Positions 25,101 through 33,510 of a DNA stretch of 64,000 nucleotides are shown piece after piece. The stretch is taken from assembly GCA_964548535.1 (NCBI GenBank), contig CAZJRQ010000002.1, positions 1-64,000 of the forward strand. The letters are read 5' to 3'. The DNA comes from CAZJRQ01 sp964548535. GTDB lineage: Bacteria > Bacillota > Clostridia > Oscillospirales > Ruminococcaceae. The position numbers were made by a program, and so were the translations under genes. Below the pieces are notes generated by a model. The model was not told where the DNA came from. It saw only the letters and a list, made by a program, of their open reading frames with translations, and did no database searches. Each line of letters begins with the position of its first letter. Within the stretch, counting starts at the first letter, position 1.

Positions 25101-26081
25101 GTTAATTCATACGTTGATCCAGGTGATGATGAATTTGTTGTAATTGATTCATTTGACAATGTAAATTCATCAGCTTACGTAAGAAATTCAAACGGTAACA
25201 ACATTTCAGTTACTGGCGAAAATGGTAAGGGTAAGATTAGTTATACAGTTGGAAACCCTGACTACGCTGGCGTTACAAAATCGCTTTCAAACATGAACTG
25301 GTCGGAGGGCAAGAAGGTTACTTTTGAGCTAACTAGTGATGTTTCAGGCAGAGATGTTGTATTCCAAATACGTGATAGAAACGGCAACTACTTCGAGTGC
25401 AGAAAGACTGTAAACGCTGGAAATAACACAGTTGAAATTAATCTTAATGAGTTAAAGGCTCCATCATGGGCAGGCAATAACACAGCTGATTTCAGTGCTG
25501 TATCAGAGTATTCAATTTACATTGAAAAGGGATCTGCAAATGACGGAAGCGGCAATATGTATATCGACAATCTTCATCTAATTATTAATGATGGCGAAGG
25601 TCCAGTTGATCCTGATCCAGTTGAAGATGTAGTTATTGATTCATTCGATAATGTAAATTCTTATGACTATAACAGAAACTACAACGGAAATGAAATTTCA
25701 ATTTCAGGCGAAAATGGCAAGGGTAAAATCAGCTACAGAGTAGGAAACCCTGACTATGCTGGTCTTACAAAATATCTTTCAAACATGAACTGGTCAGACG
25801 GTAACAAGATTAAATTTGAGCTAACTAGTGACGTTGCAGGAAGAGATATTGTATTCCAGATTCGTGACAGAAACGGAAATTACTTCGAGTGCAGAAAGAG
25901 CGTGAGCGCTGGAACTTCAACAGTTGAGATTCCTTTGAGCGAGCTTAAAGCTCCATCATGGTCAGGAAACAACACAGCTGATTTCAGTTCAGTAAGCGAA
26001 TATTCAATCTATATTGAAAACGGTTCTGCAGGTGCTGGCAGCGGCACAATGTACATTAACAATTTAGTTTTGGCTAAATAA
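22167..26081 (+). CDS. Secreted multimodular GH5 beta-mannanase with X2 and carbohydrate-binding modules
   Basis: Extracellular endo-1,4-beta-mannanase (GH5, probably subfamily 7). A signal peptide spans about residues 1-33. The catalytic barrel (about 36-440) has acid/base Glu240 in WELANEPR and nucleophile Glu360 in VVLEEFGL, with family segment AGTNCYYLTF. Two X2-like Ig modules (about 443-630) follow, then a CBM11/CIA30-type module (about 632-793), two more X2-like modules (794-985), and two closely similar CBMs (989-1148 and 1153-1304), each with GNPDYAG and FQIRDRNGNYFECRK. No dockerin, LPXTG or SLH domain is present, so it is probably released or held only by its CBMs. 1304 aa, GGAGG before ATG. 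Confidence 0.9.
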   Translation: MKSLLKRTVSLAVSAVMMTSVIPMLQPEVDTYAMTAVPEGFVYTKGTQFMCDGSPYYYAGTNCYYLTFKPSIAVDNVIEDAADMGLKVIRVWGNIDAGTKTGEVDSNGFDVFTNNADKEGHKDGYYFQYFDKDLGRPVVNEGANGLQSLDYALYKAEQEGIKLIITFTNYWEAFGGVEQYIKWAEQAGITNLKKDDFYTNETLKQWYKDYIDALLNHENVYTGKKLKDESSVFAWELANEPRCATDAQCENNVLYNWAKEMSEYVKSIDPYHMVSVGDEGFFNYEYNSIEEAESNYVWYGADGVDYDQLMTIDTIDFGTPHFYVDTWNMKITNGSEEDLLWLRMHAESAEKADKPVVLEEFGLTDKTLRDEKFTNWLDLMTGDYYEGMEYAGFNYWMIASYMEDGSLYPDYDNYTVYGPADVEITSSTRKLIVDAAAKMNAKNICNVVNPQISMFDRSQSGDVTVSATMKLGQISGLSLDGSVLVSGRDYTVSGNNITVKKDFLSDLELSEYKFTVLTTEGNKPEFYIDVDDSTVALPELSEYAADIDKNVKKCQDIEITMQKNGSELRGIKNGTASLTEGSDYTILGDKVTLKKSYLTSLPKGKSTLVFDFYEGKDRNFVITATDTTGEDELDTFESYASNDELAKAYIRNSGGNELSVSLANKNGSQAMKFDYKIDNPDYCGVNKAIKGKDFTNYKGISLWLEGDGSGNEITIQLRDSNDNYWETYIDLNFTGGKTIQVPFEDFKAPSWQSGGNTINTAGINQLAIYAGGNTSTKSGTVYFDDIIAYGDDFVVVEKPYIIENSKTYDAKNPTDVKTSVKLYDTTLSSVSYAGSDLSNGSDYTVSGSTVTIKDSWLANLENGSYNLTFKFSDGTTDTLKVTVTNKGNVEDNDAVLNTTYAEFDLNNQQNVSASVTFNGKTIKSLKLNDKTLSEGTDYTASGNIVTINKNTLNAYSEGTYTLTFEFSNDKNAQMTLKVVNSYVDPGDDEFVVIDSFDNVNSSAYVRNSNGNNISVTGENGKGKISYTVGNPDYAGVTKSLSNMNWSEGKKVTFELTSDVSGRDVVFQIRDRNGNYFECRKTVNAGNNTVEINLNELKAPSWAGNNTADFSAVSEYSIYIEKGSANDGSGNMYIDNLHLIINDGEGPVDPDPVEDVVIDSFDNVNSYDYNRNYNGNEISISGENGKGKISYRVGNPDYAGLTKYLSNMNWSDGNKIKFELTSDVAGRDIVFQIRDRNGNYFECRKSVSAGTSTVEIPLSELKAPSWSGNNTADFSSVSEYSIYIENGSAGAGSGTMYINNLVLAK

Positions 26082-26129
26082 TTAGTGTCGAAAATTTTAA
26101 AATAGGTAACAACACAATAACATAATTTT

Positions 26130-26168
26130 AAAGGACTGTCGTATTAAACGGCAGCCCTTTAATTTTTT
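26130..26168 (+). terminator. Intrinsic terminator after the mannanase gene
   Basis: Arms 26130-26142 and 26148-26160 pair over 13 positions (one mismatch, one G-U), followed by AATTTTTT. Confidence 0.8.
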
Positions 26169-26177
26169 ATTGAGGTA

Positions 26178-26489
26178 TTATTTTAGCGATATTCCTATCA
26201 TTATAGTTTCGTCATCGGCATTATTCCAAATGGAGTGAGAGCTGTTGCCTTTTACCAAATATGATTCGTTTTCATGCAGAATTATTGTTTTTTCGCCCTC
26301 AAGTATTTTAGCCTCGCCTTTTGTGACAATAAATAAATGGTCGTGTTCATGAGTGTGAGCTTTGGTAGGACCTCCGCCGTCTTTTTGCAAATAAGCAATT
26401 GAGCCGTCGATAATTTGCATATCTATTTTATCAAATAGTTTTTTTGCTGAAAAATTGATGTGGTTTTTTGGTGTGATAAAATTATCCAT
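26178..26489 (-). CDS. Small cupin-domain protein
   Basis: Single-domain cupin of 103 aa, a metal-binding beta-barrel of unknown substrate. Cupin motif 1 shows HTHEHDHLFIVTKGEA, with His and Glu metal ligands, and motif 2 has YLVKGNSSHSIWN. A longer frame opens at 26606 inside sbcC, but the ATG at 26489 has AGGAGA 9 bases upstream. It follows sbcC on the same strand at 55 bases and may be cotranscribed; no functional link is evident. Confidence 0.82.
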   Translation of the reverse strand: MDNFITPKNHINFSAKKLFDKIDMQIIDGSIAYLQKDGGGPTKAHTHEHDHLFIVTKGEAKILEGEKTIILHENESYLVKGNSSHSIWNNADDETIMIGISLK

Positions 26490-26544
26490 GATGTTATTTC
26501 TCCTAATAAAATAGTGTGGTTCATTTTGAGTTTTATTGTAATGC

Positions 26545-29340
26545 TTAATGTTGGGTTGAAATTTTACTGCCTTGCTTGTCTTTTTCGATAATAATTTTAT
26601 TGTCAATTCGCTCTTTCAATTCTTTTACATGAGAGATTATTCCGACTAATCTGTTGCCCTGTGCGAGTTGAGCAATTGTGTCCATTGCTTTCTCGAGCGA
26701 TTGGTCATCAAGACTTCCAAAGCCCTCATCAATAAACATTGTATCCAGCTCCACACCACCAGAAATTTTTTGAACAACGTCTGAAAGTCCTAGTGCTAGA
26801 GATAACGAAGCCATGAAAGATTGACCGCCAGACAGCGACTTAACTGGCCTTTTTTTGCCTGTCCAATAGTCGTAAACATCAAGTTCAAGCCCAGTTTGTT
26901 TTTGAAAATTGCTTGCTTCTTCTTTGCGAACAAGCTCATATTGGTTTGCTGACATGGCTCTAAATCGAGAATTAGCCTCATCTACAATCAAATCAAAATA
27001 AACCTGCTGAACGTAAGTTTCAAATGTGATTTTCTGACGCTTGCCAGTAAGTTCTCCATTTGCGGTATCAGATAATTCCTTAACGCTAATATAAAGCTTG
27101 TCGAGTTCTTCTTTTTTCGCATTGTAATTTTTCAAGTCTTTAAAAACGTCATCATTGTTTTTGATTTTGTGTTGATTATTGCTGATTTGTTGGTCAATAT
27201 TTTCAAGCTTAGTTTTGTTTTGTTCCAAGCTTTTTTGTACCGGCGTGATATCAATTTTGTCGGTAGGCGCTTGTGAAAATTTAAGCTTTTCTACAAAATT
27301 ATTGAGTTTGTTTTTCTCAGAGTTTACTATTCCAGTTGAGGTGGAAATTATTTCGGATGTTTTTTTGCAATTATCTTCTGTTCGTATCAAAGCCGATTTC
27401 CTTGAGTCTAAATCCATCTGCATTTTGTTAAGTTCTTCTCTAGCTTTTTCTTCGCTTTCAAAGGATAAGATTTCACGAAGTCCCTTAATTTCGGCAGATA
27501 GCGTAGCAAGAATTTTATCGCAATCTGAAATTTCAGTCCTAATTTTTTCTAACGCAGTCATGTAATTCTCATTAGATTTTTGCAGATTGTTATATTTTTC
27601 ATTAAGATTTTTTTTGAGATTAAGCTTGTTAGATATTTCCTTTTGCTTGTCAGTCAGCAGTTTATGATTTGATTGTTGGTTAGCTGATAATTCTTCTAGC
27701 TTTTCTTTAATAAATTTCCACTCAATCTTACTGCCTATGTGTGATTCTACTTGTTTTAAAAGGGTAGTTTTGTTAGCATCTAGCGTGGATTTTGATTTGT
27801 TCAACCAATCGCTGTGTTTTTGCAACTCTTCTCTTAATGCGTCGGTTTTCAACTTTTTTTCTTTTAATTCAGATTGTGTAGGTGCATTTTCTGATTTGAC
27901 TGCTGGATTTGGGTGATTGTCAGAACCACAAACTGGACAAGGTTGATTCACTATAAGCTTGTCCGCTAAAATCCCAGCCTGCTCGGCAAAAAATAAAGAT
28001 TCCATTTGAGTATATTCATTGCTGATTTTTTTATAGTCATTATTTTTCATCGTGAATTGAGGTATAACTTGTTCATATTGATGTTGTTGTTTTTGGCAAA
28101 AATCGTGGTTTTTTATAAGACTTTCAAGTTTTTCTTCAAGCTCTAAAGAATTTTTTATCCTGTAAGAGTTATCAGTTTTTTCAATATCCACATTTGAAAG
28201 TTCGTTAAGTTTTTTCTCAATTTCATTGGATTCTTCTTTTTGTTGATTTATCTTTTTTTGCAGGTCATTTGACATTGCTGATTTATTAATTTTTTCGGCA
28301 GTGTTTTTGGAATAGTCCGCTGTTTTTTGGCTTAGTTGAGAGTATTTTTCTAGGGTTTCTGAGATTTTTGAAATGTCACTTACTAGTTTATCTCGAACTG
28401 GTTCTTCAGCTTTAAGTTTGGTTAAAATTTGTTCTTCTTGTGCAGATTTTTCGACGTTTTCTGTTACAATTTTCTCGTTTGTTTTAATTAATTCAATAGA
28501 GCTATTTAGATTTTCTATTAACGATATTTTATTAATGCTATTCTCAATTTCCTTTGAAATTTCGGACTTTTCATTAGCTAATGACATTTTGATTTTTTCA
28601 AAATCAGATTGTAATTTTATTAAAAAATCAAGCACGGCACTTAGATTATAAACGTTACTTGTTATATTATCAAACTCAATTTTTTTATCAGCATCGCACA
28701 ATACTTTTCTGTAGGAATCCATAACGGATTTATCAATTTCTTTCTTTTGCGTTTCAAGCTCACGGAGTTTATTTTTAAGAGCACTTTGTATTTGTTCGAA
28801 CGATGAGGTATCGAAAATTTTTCGTAAAATTTTGCCTCGGTCTTTACTATCTGAAAGCAAGAGATTTAGAAATTCGCCCTGAGCAATCATAACAATCTGC
28901 TTAAATTGTTGGTGGGTTATTCCTAAAAGTTCAATGATTTTTGCCTCAACGTCATTTGAATTTGTGAAAACTTTATCGGGAGTTGTAAATTCTACAGTTG
29001 CCGCTTCTTCGGTAAAACCATCATTTCCACGCTTTTTTGGACGCATATATTTAGGCGAGCGCTTAATTTGATAAATCGTACCTCTGTGTTCAAATGTTAA
29101 TTTTACGAAGGTAGGTGTGTCTGCATTTGCGAAATCGCTTCTAAGGCAGTCAATTCCGCGGTTTTGTCCGCTTACTTTTCCATATAGAGCATATGATATT
29201 CCATCGAAAATCGCAGTTTTTCCAGCACCAGTTTCGCCGCTTATTAGAAATAATCCTTTGTTTTCAAACTCATCAAAATCAATTTCGACTTCTTTAGCGT
29301 ACGGACAAAATGCACTCATAATAAGTTTTTTCGGTTTCAT
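26545..29340 (-). CDS. sbcC: Nuclease SbcCD ATPase subunit SbcC
   Basis: SMC-like ATPase of the SbcCD (Rad50-Mre11) complex, which opens hairpins and processes blocked DNA ends. Walker A GETGAGKT is at residues 35-42. Long coiled coils flank the zinc hook CPVCGSDNHPN near residue 467. The C-terminal half has signature KSLSGGQSFMASLSLALG and Walker B FIDEGFGSLD. 931 aa, a little shorter than E. coli SbcC (about 1050) but with all functional sites. Downstream of sbcD with a 97-base gap. Confidence 0.95.
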   Translation of the reverse strand: MKPKKLIMSAFCPYAKEVEIDFDEFENKGLFLISGETGAGKTAIFDGISYALYGKVSGQNRGIDCLRSDFANADTPTFVKLTFEHRGTIYQIKRSPKYMRPKKRGNDGFTEEAATVEFTTPDKVFTNSNDVEAKIIELLGITHQQFKQIVMIAQGEFLNLLLSDSKDRGKILRKIFDTSSFEQIQSALKNKLRELETQKKEIDKSVMDSYRKVLCDADKKIEFDNITSNVYNLSAVLDFLIKLQSDFEKIKMSLANEKSEISKEIENSINKISLIENLNSSIELIKTNEKIVTENVEKSAQEEQILTKLKAEEPVRDKLVSDISKISETLEKYSQLSQKTADYSKNTAEKINKSAMSNDLQKKINQQKEESNEIEKKLNELSNVDIEKTDNSYRIKNSLELEEKLESLIKNHDFCQKQQHQYEQVIPQFTMKNNDYKKISNEYTQMESLFFAEQAGILADKLIVNQPCPVCGSDNHPNPAVKSENAPTQSELKEKKLKTDALREELQKHSDWLNKSKSTLDANKTTLLKQVESHIGSKIEWKFIKEKLEELSANQQSNHKLLTDKQKEISNKLNLKKNLNEKYNNLQKSNENYMTALEKIRTEISDCDKILATLSAEIKGLREILSFESEEKAREELNKMQMDLDSRKSALIRTEDNCKKTSEIISTSTGIVNSEKNKLNNFVEKLKFSQAPTDKIDITPVQKSLEQNKTKLENIDQQISNNQHKIKNNDDVFKDLKNYNAKKEELDKLYISVKELSDTANGELTGKRQKITFETYVQQVYFDLIVDEANSRFRAMSANQYELVRKEEASNFQKQTGLELDVYDYWTGKKRPVKSLSGGQSFMASLSLALGLSDVVQKISGGVELDTMFIDEGFGSLDDQSLEKAMDTIAQLAQGNRLVGIISHVKELKERIDNKIIIEKDKQGSKISTQH

Positions 29341-29437
29341 AATTTAGGCCCACGCAAACTCATATTTGCTTAGGCTCGTCCCACCTCTCATTTCTTATTG
29401 TAATTGTAAAATCCGAAGTAATTCTATAAAACTCAGA

Positions 29438-30595
29438 TTATTCTAGTCGAATAAGTTCGTTAAATATTTTCACTTGTTCGTCGGTCATGCAAACGTCATT
29501 GTTTTGCAATTTGAAAAATTCTTCAAAAAGCTCAAGTGATGTTTTTTCTTTTATATCATCGCTCGATAGCGTTGATTTTTTTGAGTTCTCACGCGTGCGT
29601 TGGTTTTCAAAATCAAGCTGAATTACGTTAGGATAAATTTCTCTAGTTTTACCAATTGCATCAACTATTTCCGACTCGTCAGTTAGCGTAATATGAACAT
29701 AGCTTTCCTCTGGTATTTTTGTATAAAACGTTTTAGTAAGAAGTTCTTGCATTGTGCATTTAATTTCATACATATCTCTTAGTGGAGTAAGCGGCAAAAG
29801 TGAGTATTTGATATCATTTTTATCATTCGCTTCAATTAAAACTGCACTCTTTTTATGATTACATTCTGATAATGAATATTTAAGCGGTGAACCGCTGTAT
29901 CTAACTAAATCTCTGCCGATTCTTTGCGGACCATGAATGTGACCTAAAGCAACGTAGTCAAACTTTTCAAATGCTGAAACGTCAACATTATCTGATCCAC
30001 CTATGGTTTTTGTTTCGGATTCACATCGTTCTGGCATTTCAAGTTGATCTGAATTAGCATTTTTAGCAGTGATAAACTGATGTGCAATCAAAATATTTCT
30101 TTCGTTTTCGTCGATGTTGACTGTTTCAAGAGCAAAGTTTACACACTCGTCAAACGATTGTGCTGTTTTTTTAAGTCTTTTATTAACAACACCGGGTTTT
30201 AGGTAAGGTGCAGCGTAAAAATTGCAGTTTCCAAACTCGTCTTTTAGTGTAACGTGTGGGATTTCACCCTTGAAATCACCAAAAATATGCACATTGTTTT
30301 TCATCATAATTCTGCTGCCAAAATCAATACGCTCAGGAGAATCGTGGTTTCCGCTAATAGCAATTACTGTGATGTTTTTTTGAGACAAGCTTGTTATGAA
30401 GTCGTCGAAAACGTCAACCGCTTCAACGATGGGAACACTTTTATCATAAATATCACCAGCTATTAAAATTACGTCAACATTATTTTCAACAGATAGATCA
30501 ACTATTTGTTTTAAAATATATTTTTGGTCTTCAATAAACGAAAATTCATGATAGCGCTTGCCGATATGCAGGTCGGAAATATGTAAAATTTTCAT
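29438..30595 (-). CDS. sbcD: Nuclease SbcCD subunit D
   Basis: Mn-dependent nuclease of the SbcCD complex. The N-terminus holds the calcineurin-type phosphoesterase motifs: HISDLHIGK, IAGDIYD, ISGNHDSPER, LIAHQF and ALGHIHGPQ. 385 aa, typical. An extended -10 TATAAT with TG lies on the minus strand at 30642-30637, divergent from the rsmI promoter. It precedes sbcC in one operon. Confidence 0.95.
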   Translation of the reverse strand: MKILHISDLHIGKRYHEFSFIEDQKYILKQIVDLSVENNVDVILIAGDIYDKSVPIVEAVDVFDDFITSLSQKNITVIAISGNHDSPERIDFGSRIMMKNNVHIFGDFKGEIPHVTLKDEFGNCNFYAAPYLKPGVVNKRLKKTAQSFDECVNFALETVNIDENERNILIAHQFITAKNANSDQLEMPERCESETKTIGGSDNVDVSAFEKFDYVALGHIHGPQRIGRDLVRYSGSPLKYSLSECNHKKSAVLIEANDKNDIKYSLLPLTPLRDMYEIKCTMQELLTKTFYTKIPEESYVHITLTDESEIVDAIGKTREIYPNVIQLDFENQRTRENSKKSTLSSDDIKEKTSLELFEEFFKLQNNDVCMTDEQVKIFNELIRLE

Positions 30596-30725
30596 AGACT
30601 TACTCCTTTATAATAATATTTTGTTTGTTTTTTTATATTATAGCATATTATTTTGAACTTGTGGGGCTTTTTTTTTGGACAGCTGTAATTTTTTTAAAAA
30701 AAACAATAAGGATATGTCTGCTGGC

Positions 30726-30754
30726 TTGAAAAATTGTGCAAAATATGATATACT
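30726..30754 (+). promoter_or_regulatory. Promoter of the rsmI gene cluster
   Basis: TTGAAA (30726-30731), 17-base spacer, TATACT (30749-30754) with extended TG; start codon 37 bases downstream. Confidence 0.65.
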
Positions 30755-30790
30755 TAGTTTAATAATTTTTCTTATTAAAGAGGTGTAGAT

Positions 30791-31624
30791 TTGGGTAAAT
30801 TATATGTTGTTGGAACTCCTATTGGAAATTTGGGCGATATGACTTTTCGTGCGGTTGAAACTTTGAAAAATGTCGATTTTATCTGTGCGGAGGACACTAG
30901 AGTGACTGCAAAATTGCTCAATCATTTTGAAATAAAAGCTCCGCTGATTAGCTATCATCAGCATAACGCAAAAACTGTTGGAGAATCGGTTGTTGATAAA
31001 ATTTTGGCAGGACAGGACGCTGCGATTGTCACAGATGCTGGAATGCCTTGTATTTCGGATCCTGGTGAAGATCTTGTTAAGCTTTGTGCTGACAGAGGTG
31101 TTGAGGTTAATGTAGTTCCTGGACCATCGGCAGTTGTTTCGGCGTTGGCAATAAGTGGTTTGAATACCGCTAGATTTAGCTTTGAGGGTTTTTTGTCTAC
31201 TAATAAAAAGCAGAGATTTTCTCATCTTGCATCGGTTGCGAACAACACGTCAACTATGATTTTTTATGAAGCTCCTCATAAGCTGATTTATACTTTGAAG
31301 GATATGCTGGAGTATTTTGGTGATAGGAAAATTTCACTGTGTCGCGAGCTTACTAAAATTCATGAACAGGTTTTTAGAACCACGTTGGCTCAGGCTGTAG
31401 AGTATTATACTGCAAACAAGCCAAAGGGCGAATTTGTGCTTGTTATTGATGGAATTTCAGACAGTGAAACTATGACTGCTGAAACGATTGAAGAAGCTTT
31501 TGAGCAAGTTAAAAAACTAGTAAGCAAGGGTATGAGAGGTGCGGATGCTTGCAAAGGAATTGCCAAGGCAACGGGATTTTCTAAGGGAGAGCTTTATTCA
31601 ATGCTGCTTGAAGAAAAGGACTAG
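30791..31624 (+). CDS. rsmI: 16S rRNA (cytidine(1402)-2'-O)-methyltransferase
   Basis: Tetrapyrrole-methylase-fold enzyme that 2'-O-methylates C1402 in the 16S rRNA decoding centre. Family motifs: LYVVGTPIGNLGDMT, CAEDTRVT, the SAM site TDAGMPCISDPG, and VVPGPSAVVSALAISGL. 277 aa. TTG start with AGAGGTG upstream. First of a same-strand cluster of translation and repair genes. Confidence 0.95.
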   Translation: MGKLYVVGTPIGNLGDMTFRAVETLKNVDFICAEDTRVTAKLLNHFEIKAPLISYHQHNAKTVGESVVDKILAGQDAAIVTDAGMPCISDPGEDLVKLCADRGVEVNVVPGPSAVVSALAISGLNTARFSFEGFLSTNKKQRFSHLASVANNTSTMIFYEAPHKLIYTLKDMLEYFGDRKISLCRELTKIHEQVFRTTLAQAVEYYTANKPKGEFVLVIDGISDSETMTAETIEEAFEQVKKLVSKGMRGADACKGIAKATGFSKGELYSMLLEEKD

Positions 31625-31696
31625 TTTTTGAACGAATATAAATGTACAAAGGCTGGTAAAATTTAAGTCATGTGTGAGTTTGGCAAGGAGGAGAAA

Positions 31697-32134
31697 ATGG
31701 GCGTAATTATTAGAGAAATAAGACCCAGTGATTGTGGTGAGCTTGCTTTAATTGATGCTCAGATTTTTTCTCAGCCACTTAGTGAGCATGGCTTTTTGCG
31801 TGAGATTTCCAATAAAAATTCATATACTTTGGTTGCAGATTTGGACGGACAGGTTGTGGGATATTGCAATTTGTGGAGAATCTGCGATGAAGTTACTTTA
31901 AATAATATTGCGGTAAGTCAAAGATTTCAAAATGCTGGTATAGGAAAGGCGTTGCTTGAGAATGCTTTAGATAGGTTTGTCGATTGTGATTTTATCACTT
32001 TAGAAGTACGCAAATCTAATGTTATAGCAATAAAACTTTATGAAAATTTTGGCTTTGGGTTTGTTGGTGAGCGTAAGAATTTCTATGAAAATCCAGTTGA
32101 GAATGCTTTGCTTATGACTAAATATTTTACATAA
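31697..32134 (+). CDS. rimI: Ribosomal protein S18 alanine N-acetyltransferase (RimI-like)
   Basis: GNAT acetyltransferase likely modifying the N-terminal alanine of S18; context with tsaD supports RimI, since rimI and tsaD are often neighbours. Motif A reads LNNIAVSQRFQNAGIGKALLE and motif B LEVRKSNVIAIKLYENFGFGFVGERKNFY, a close match to RimI. The frame opens at 31670, but AAGGAGG at 31685-31691 places the start at ATG 31697 (145 aa). Confidence 0.88.
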   Translation: MGVIIREIRPSDCGELALIDAQIFSQPLSEHGFLREISNKNSYTLVADLDGQVVGYCNLWRICDEVTLNNIAVSQRFQNAGIGKALLENALDRFVDCDFITLEVRKSNVIAIKLYENFGFGFVGERKNFYENPVENALLMTKYFT

Positions 32135-32150
32135 GAAGAAAGGAATTTTT

Positions 32151-32690
32151 ATGAAAATATATGCTACTAGACATGGGCAGACTCAGTGGAATGTGCTTGA
32201 TAAAATTTGTGGAATTACTGATGTTTCACTGACTGAAAAAGGGATTGAACAGGCAAAAGACTTGGCTGAAAAGGTTGCAAAAATGGGCGATGTTGATAGA
32301 ATAATCTGTTCACCGCTTGAGAGAGCGAGGGTTACCGCTAAGTATTGTGCTAATAAAATTGGTTGTGAAGTTTTGATTGATGAGCGTCTAACTGAATGGA
32401 ATTACGGAGTTTATGAGGGGCAGGACAGGCGTGCTGACGGTTTTTCTTTTGGAAAAACACAGTTTGGTTGTAAGCTTGGCGGAGGCGAGTCTTTGTTGGA
32501 GCTTTCGCAAAGAGTTTTTAGTTTGATTGATGAAGTTTGCGAAAAGTATGAGAATGAAAATGTTCGGCTTGTCTGTCATGGTGGGGTTTGCAGGGTGATT
32601 GAGATGTATTTTAATGATATGACTACCAAGCAGTTTTCTGATTTTTTTATGGGCAACTGTGAGCTGAGGGAATACATTGTGAATAAATAG
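32151..32690 (+). CDS. Histidine phosphatase family protein
   Basis: Phosphoglycerate-mutase-like phosphatase. The catalytic RHG motif is at the N-terminus (YATRHGQTQWN), with the second Arg in ICSPLERARVTA, the acid Glu in DERLTEWNYGVYEG and the second His in LVCHGGVCRVIE. 179 aa, similar to CobC/PhoE/GpmB-type broad phosphatases. Substrate unknown; no cobalamin genes are close. AAAGGA lies upstream and the spacing of 16 bases from rimI suggests one operon. Confidence 0.88.
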   Translation: MKIYATRHGQTQWNVLDKICGITDVSLTEKGIEQAKDLAEKVAKMGDVDRIICSPLERARVTAKYCANKIGCEVLIDERLTEWNYGVYEGQDRRADGFSFGKTQFGCKLGGGESLLELSQRVFSLIDEVCEKYENENVRLVCHGGVCRVIEMYFNDMTTKQFSDFFMGNCELREYIVNK

Positions 32691-32709
32691 CGGAAGGGAC
32701 TGTTCATAA

Positions 32710-33438
32710 ATGATTGATATTGCGAAAAAAGATAGTGATTTTACATTTGAATCGCTTAGCGAAAAGATAAAAATATGTATTTCAAACGAGCATAGATTTG
32801 GTACTGATGCTTTTTTGCTTGCGGATTTTGCAAGACCTCGTCACAAGGACTATGTTTGTGATTTTTGCACTGGCAGTGGAATAATTGCACTGCTTATGCA
32901 GAAGAATTTTACGCCTAAGCATATTGATGCTATTGAAATTCAAGACAAGGCGCACAAACAGCTTTTGCTGTCGGTGAAGGTTTCTGATATTGGCGATATA
33001 ACCCCGATTTTAGGCGATTTAAAAACATATAAAAGTGATAGAGAGCTTGATTTGATTACCTGTAATCCACCTTATAAAATTGATAATACAGGGGCGAAAA
33101 ATGACAGCGAGGCAACATCAATTGCCAGGCATGAGATGCTTTGCACGCTTGATGATGTTTGCAAATCGGCGAAGAAAAATCTGAGATTTGGTGGTAGATT
33201 GTGCATTTGCAATCGTCCTGAACGTCTTTGTGATATTATGATTGCAATGCGCACAAACGGATTAGAGCCTAAGCGAGTTAGATTTGTTTCAAAAAATCCT
33301 AATACTGCTCCGTGGCTTGTTTTGGTTGAGGGCAGAAAGGGCGGAAATGCATTCTTGCAGGTTGAACCGCAGCTATATACGCAGGATATGGACGGAAATA
33401 TTTCTGATGATTTAAAGAATATATATGGGCAGGAGTGA
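32710..33438 (+). CDS. tRNA1(Val) (adenine(37)-N6)-methyltransferase-like protein
   Basis: SAM-dependent N6-adenine methyltransferase resembling E. coli TrmN6 (YfiC). SAM motif VCDFCTGSGIIALLM and catalytic NPPY (TCNPPYKI) are present, with the N-terminal substrate segment NEHRFGTDAFLLADFA. 242 aa. The specific tRNA target is inferred from homology. Same-strand cluster with tsaD. Confidence 0.85.
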   Translation: MIDIAKKDSDFTFESLSEKIKICISNEHRFGTDAFLLADFARPRHKDYVCDFCTGSGIIALLMQKNFTPKHIDAIEIQDKAHKQLLLSVKVSDIGDITPILGDLKTYKSDRELDLITCNPPYKIDNTGAKNDSEATSIARHEMLCTLDDVCKSAKKNLRFGGRLCICNRPERLCDIMIAMRTNGLEPKRVRFVSKNPNTAPWLVLVEGRKGGNAFLQVEPQLYTQDMDGNISDDLKNIYGQE

Positions 33439-33486
33439 ATACTATATCATGTATTTGATTTATGACAAAATACTGTATATGGTATT
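33439..33486 (+). repeat. Two imperfect palindromic repeats before tsaD
   Basis: AATACTATATCATGTATTT (33439-33457) and AATACTGTATATGGTATT (33469-33486) are related near-palindromes with ATAC and GTAT ends, 30 bases apart. Similar elements recur between tsaD and polA. Confidence 0.45.
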
Positions 33487-33510
33487 GTGATATGAAAGGA
33501 AGTATATAGT

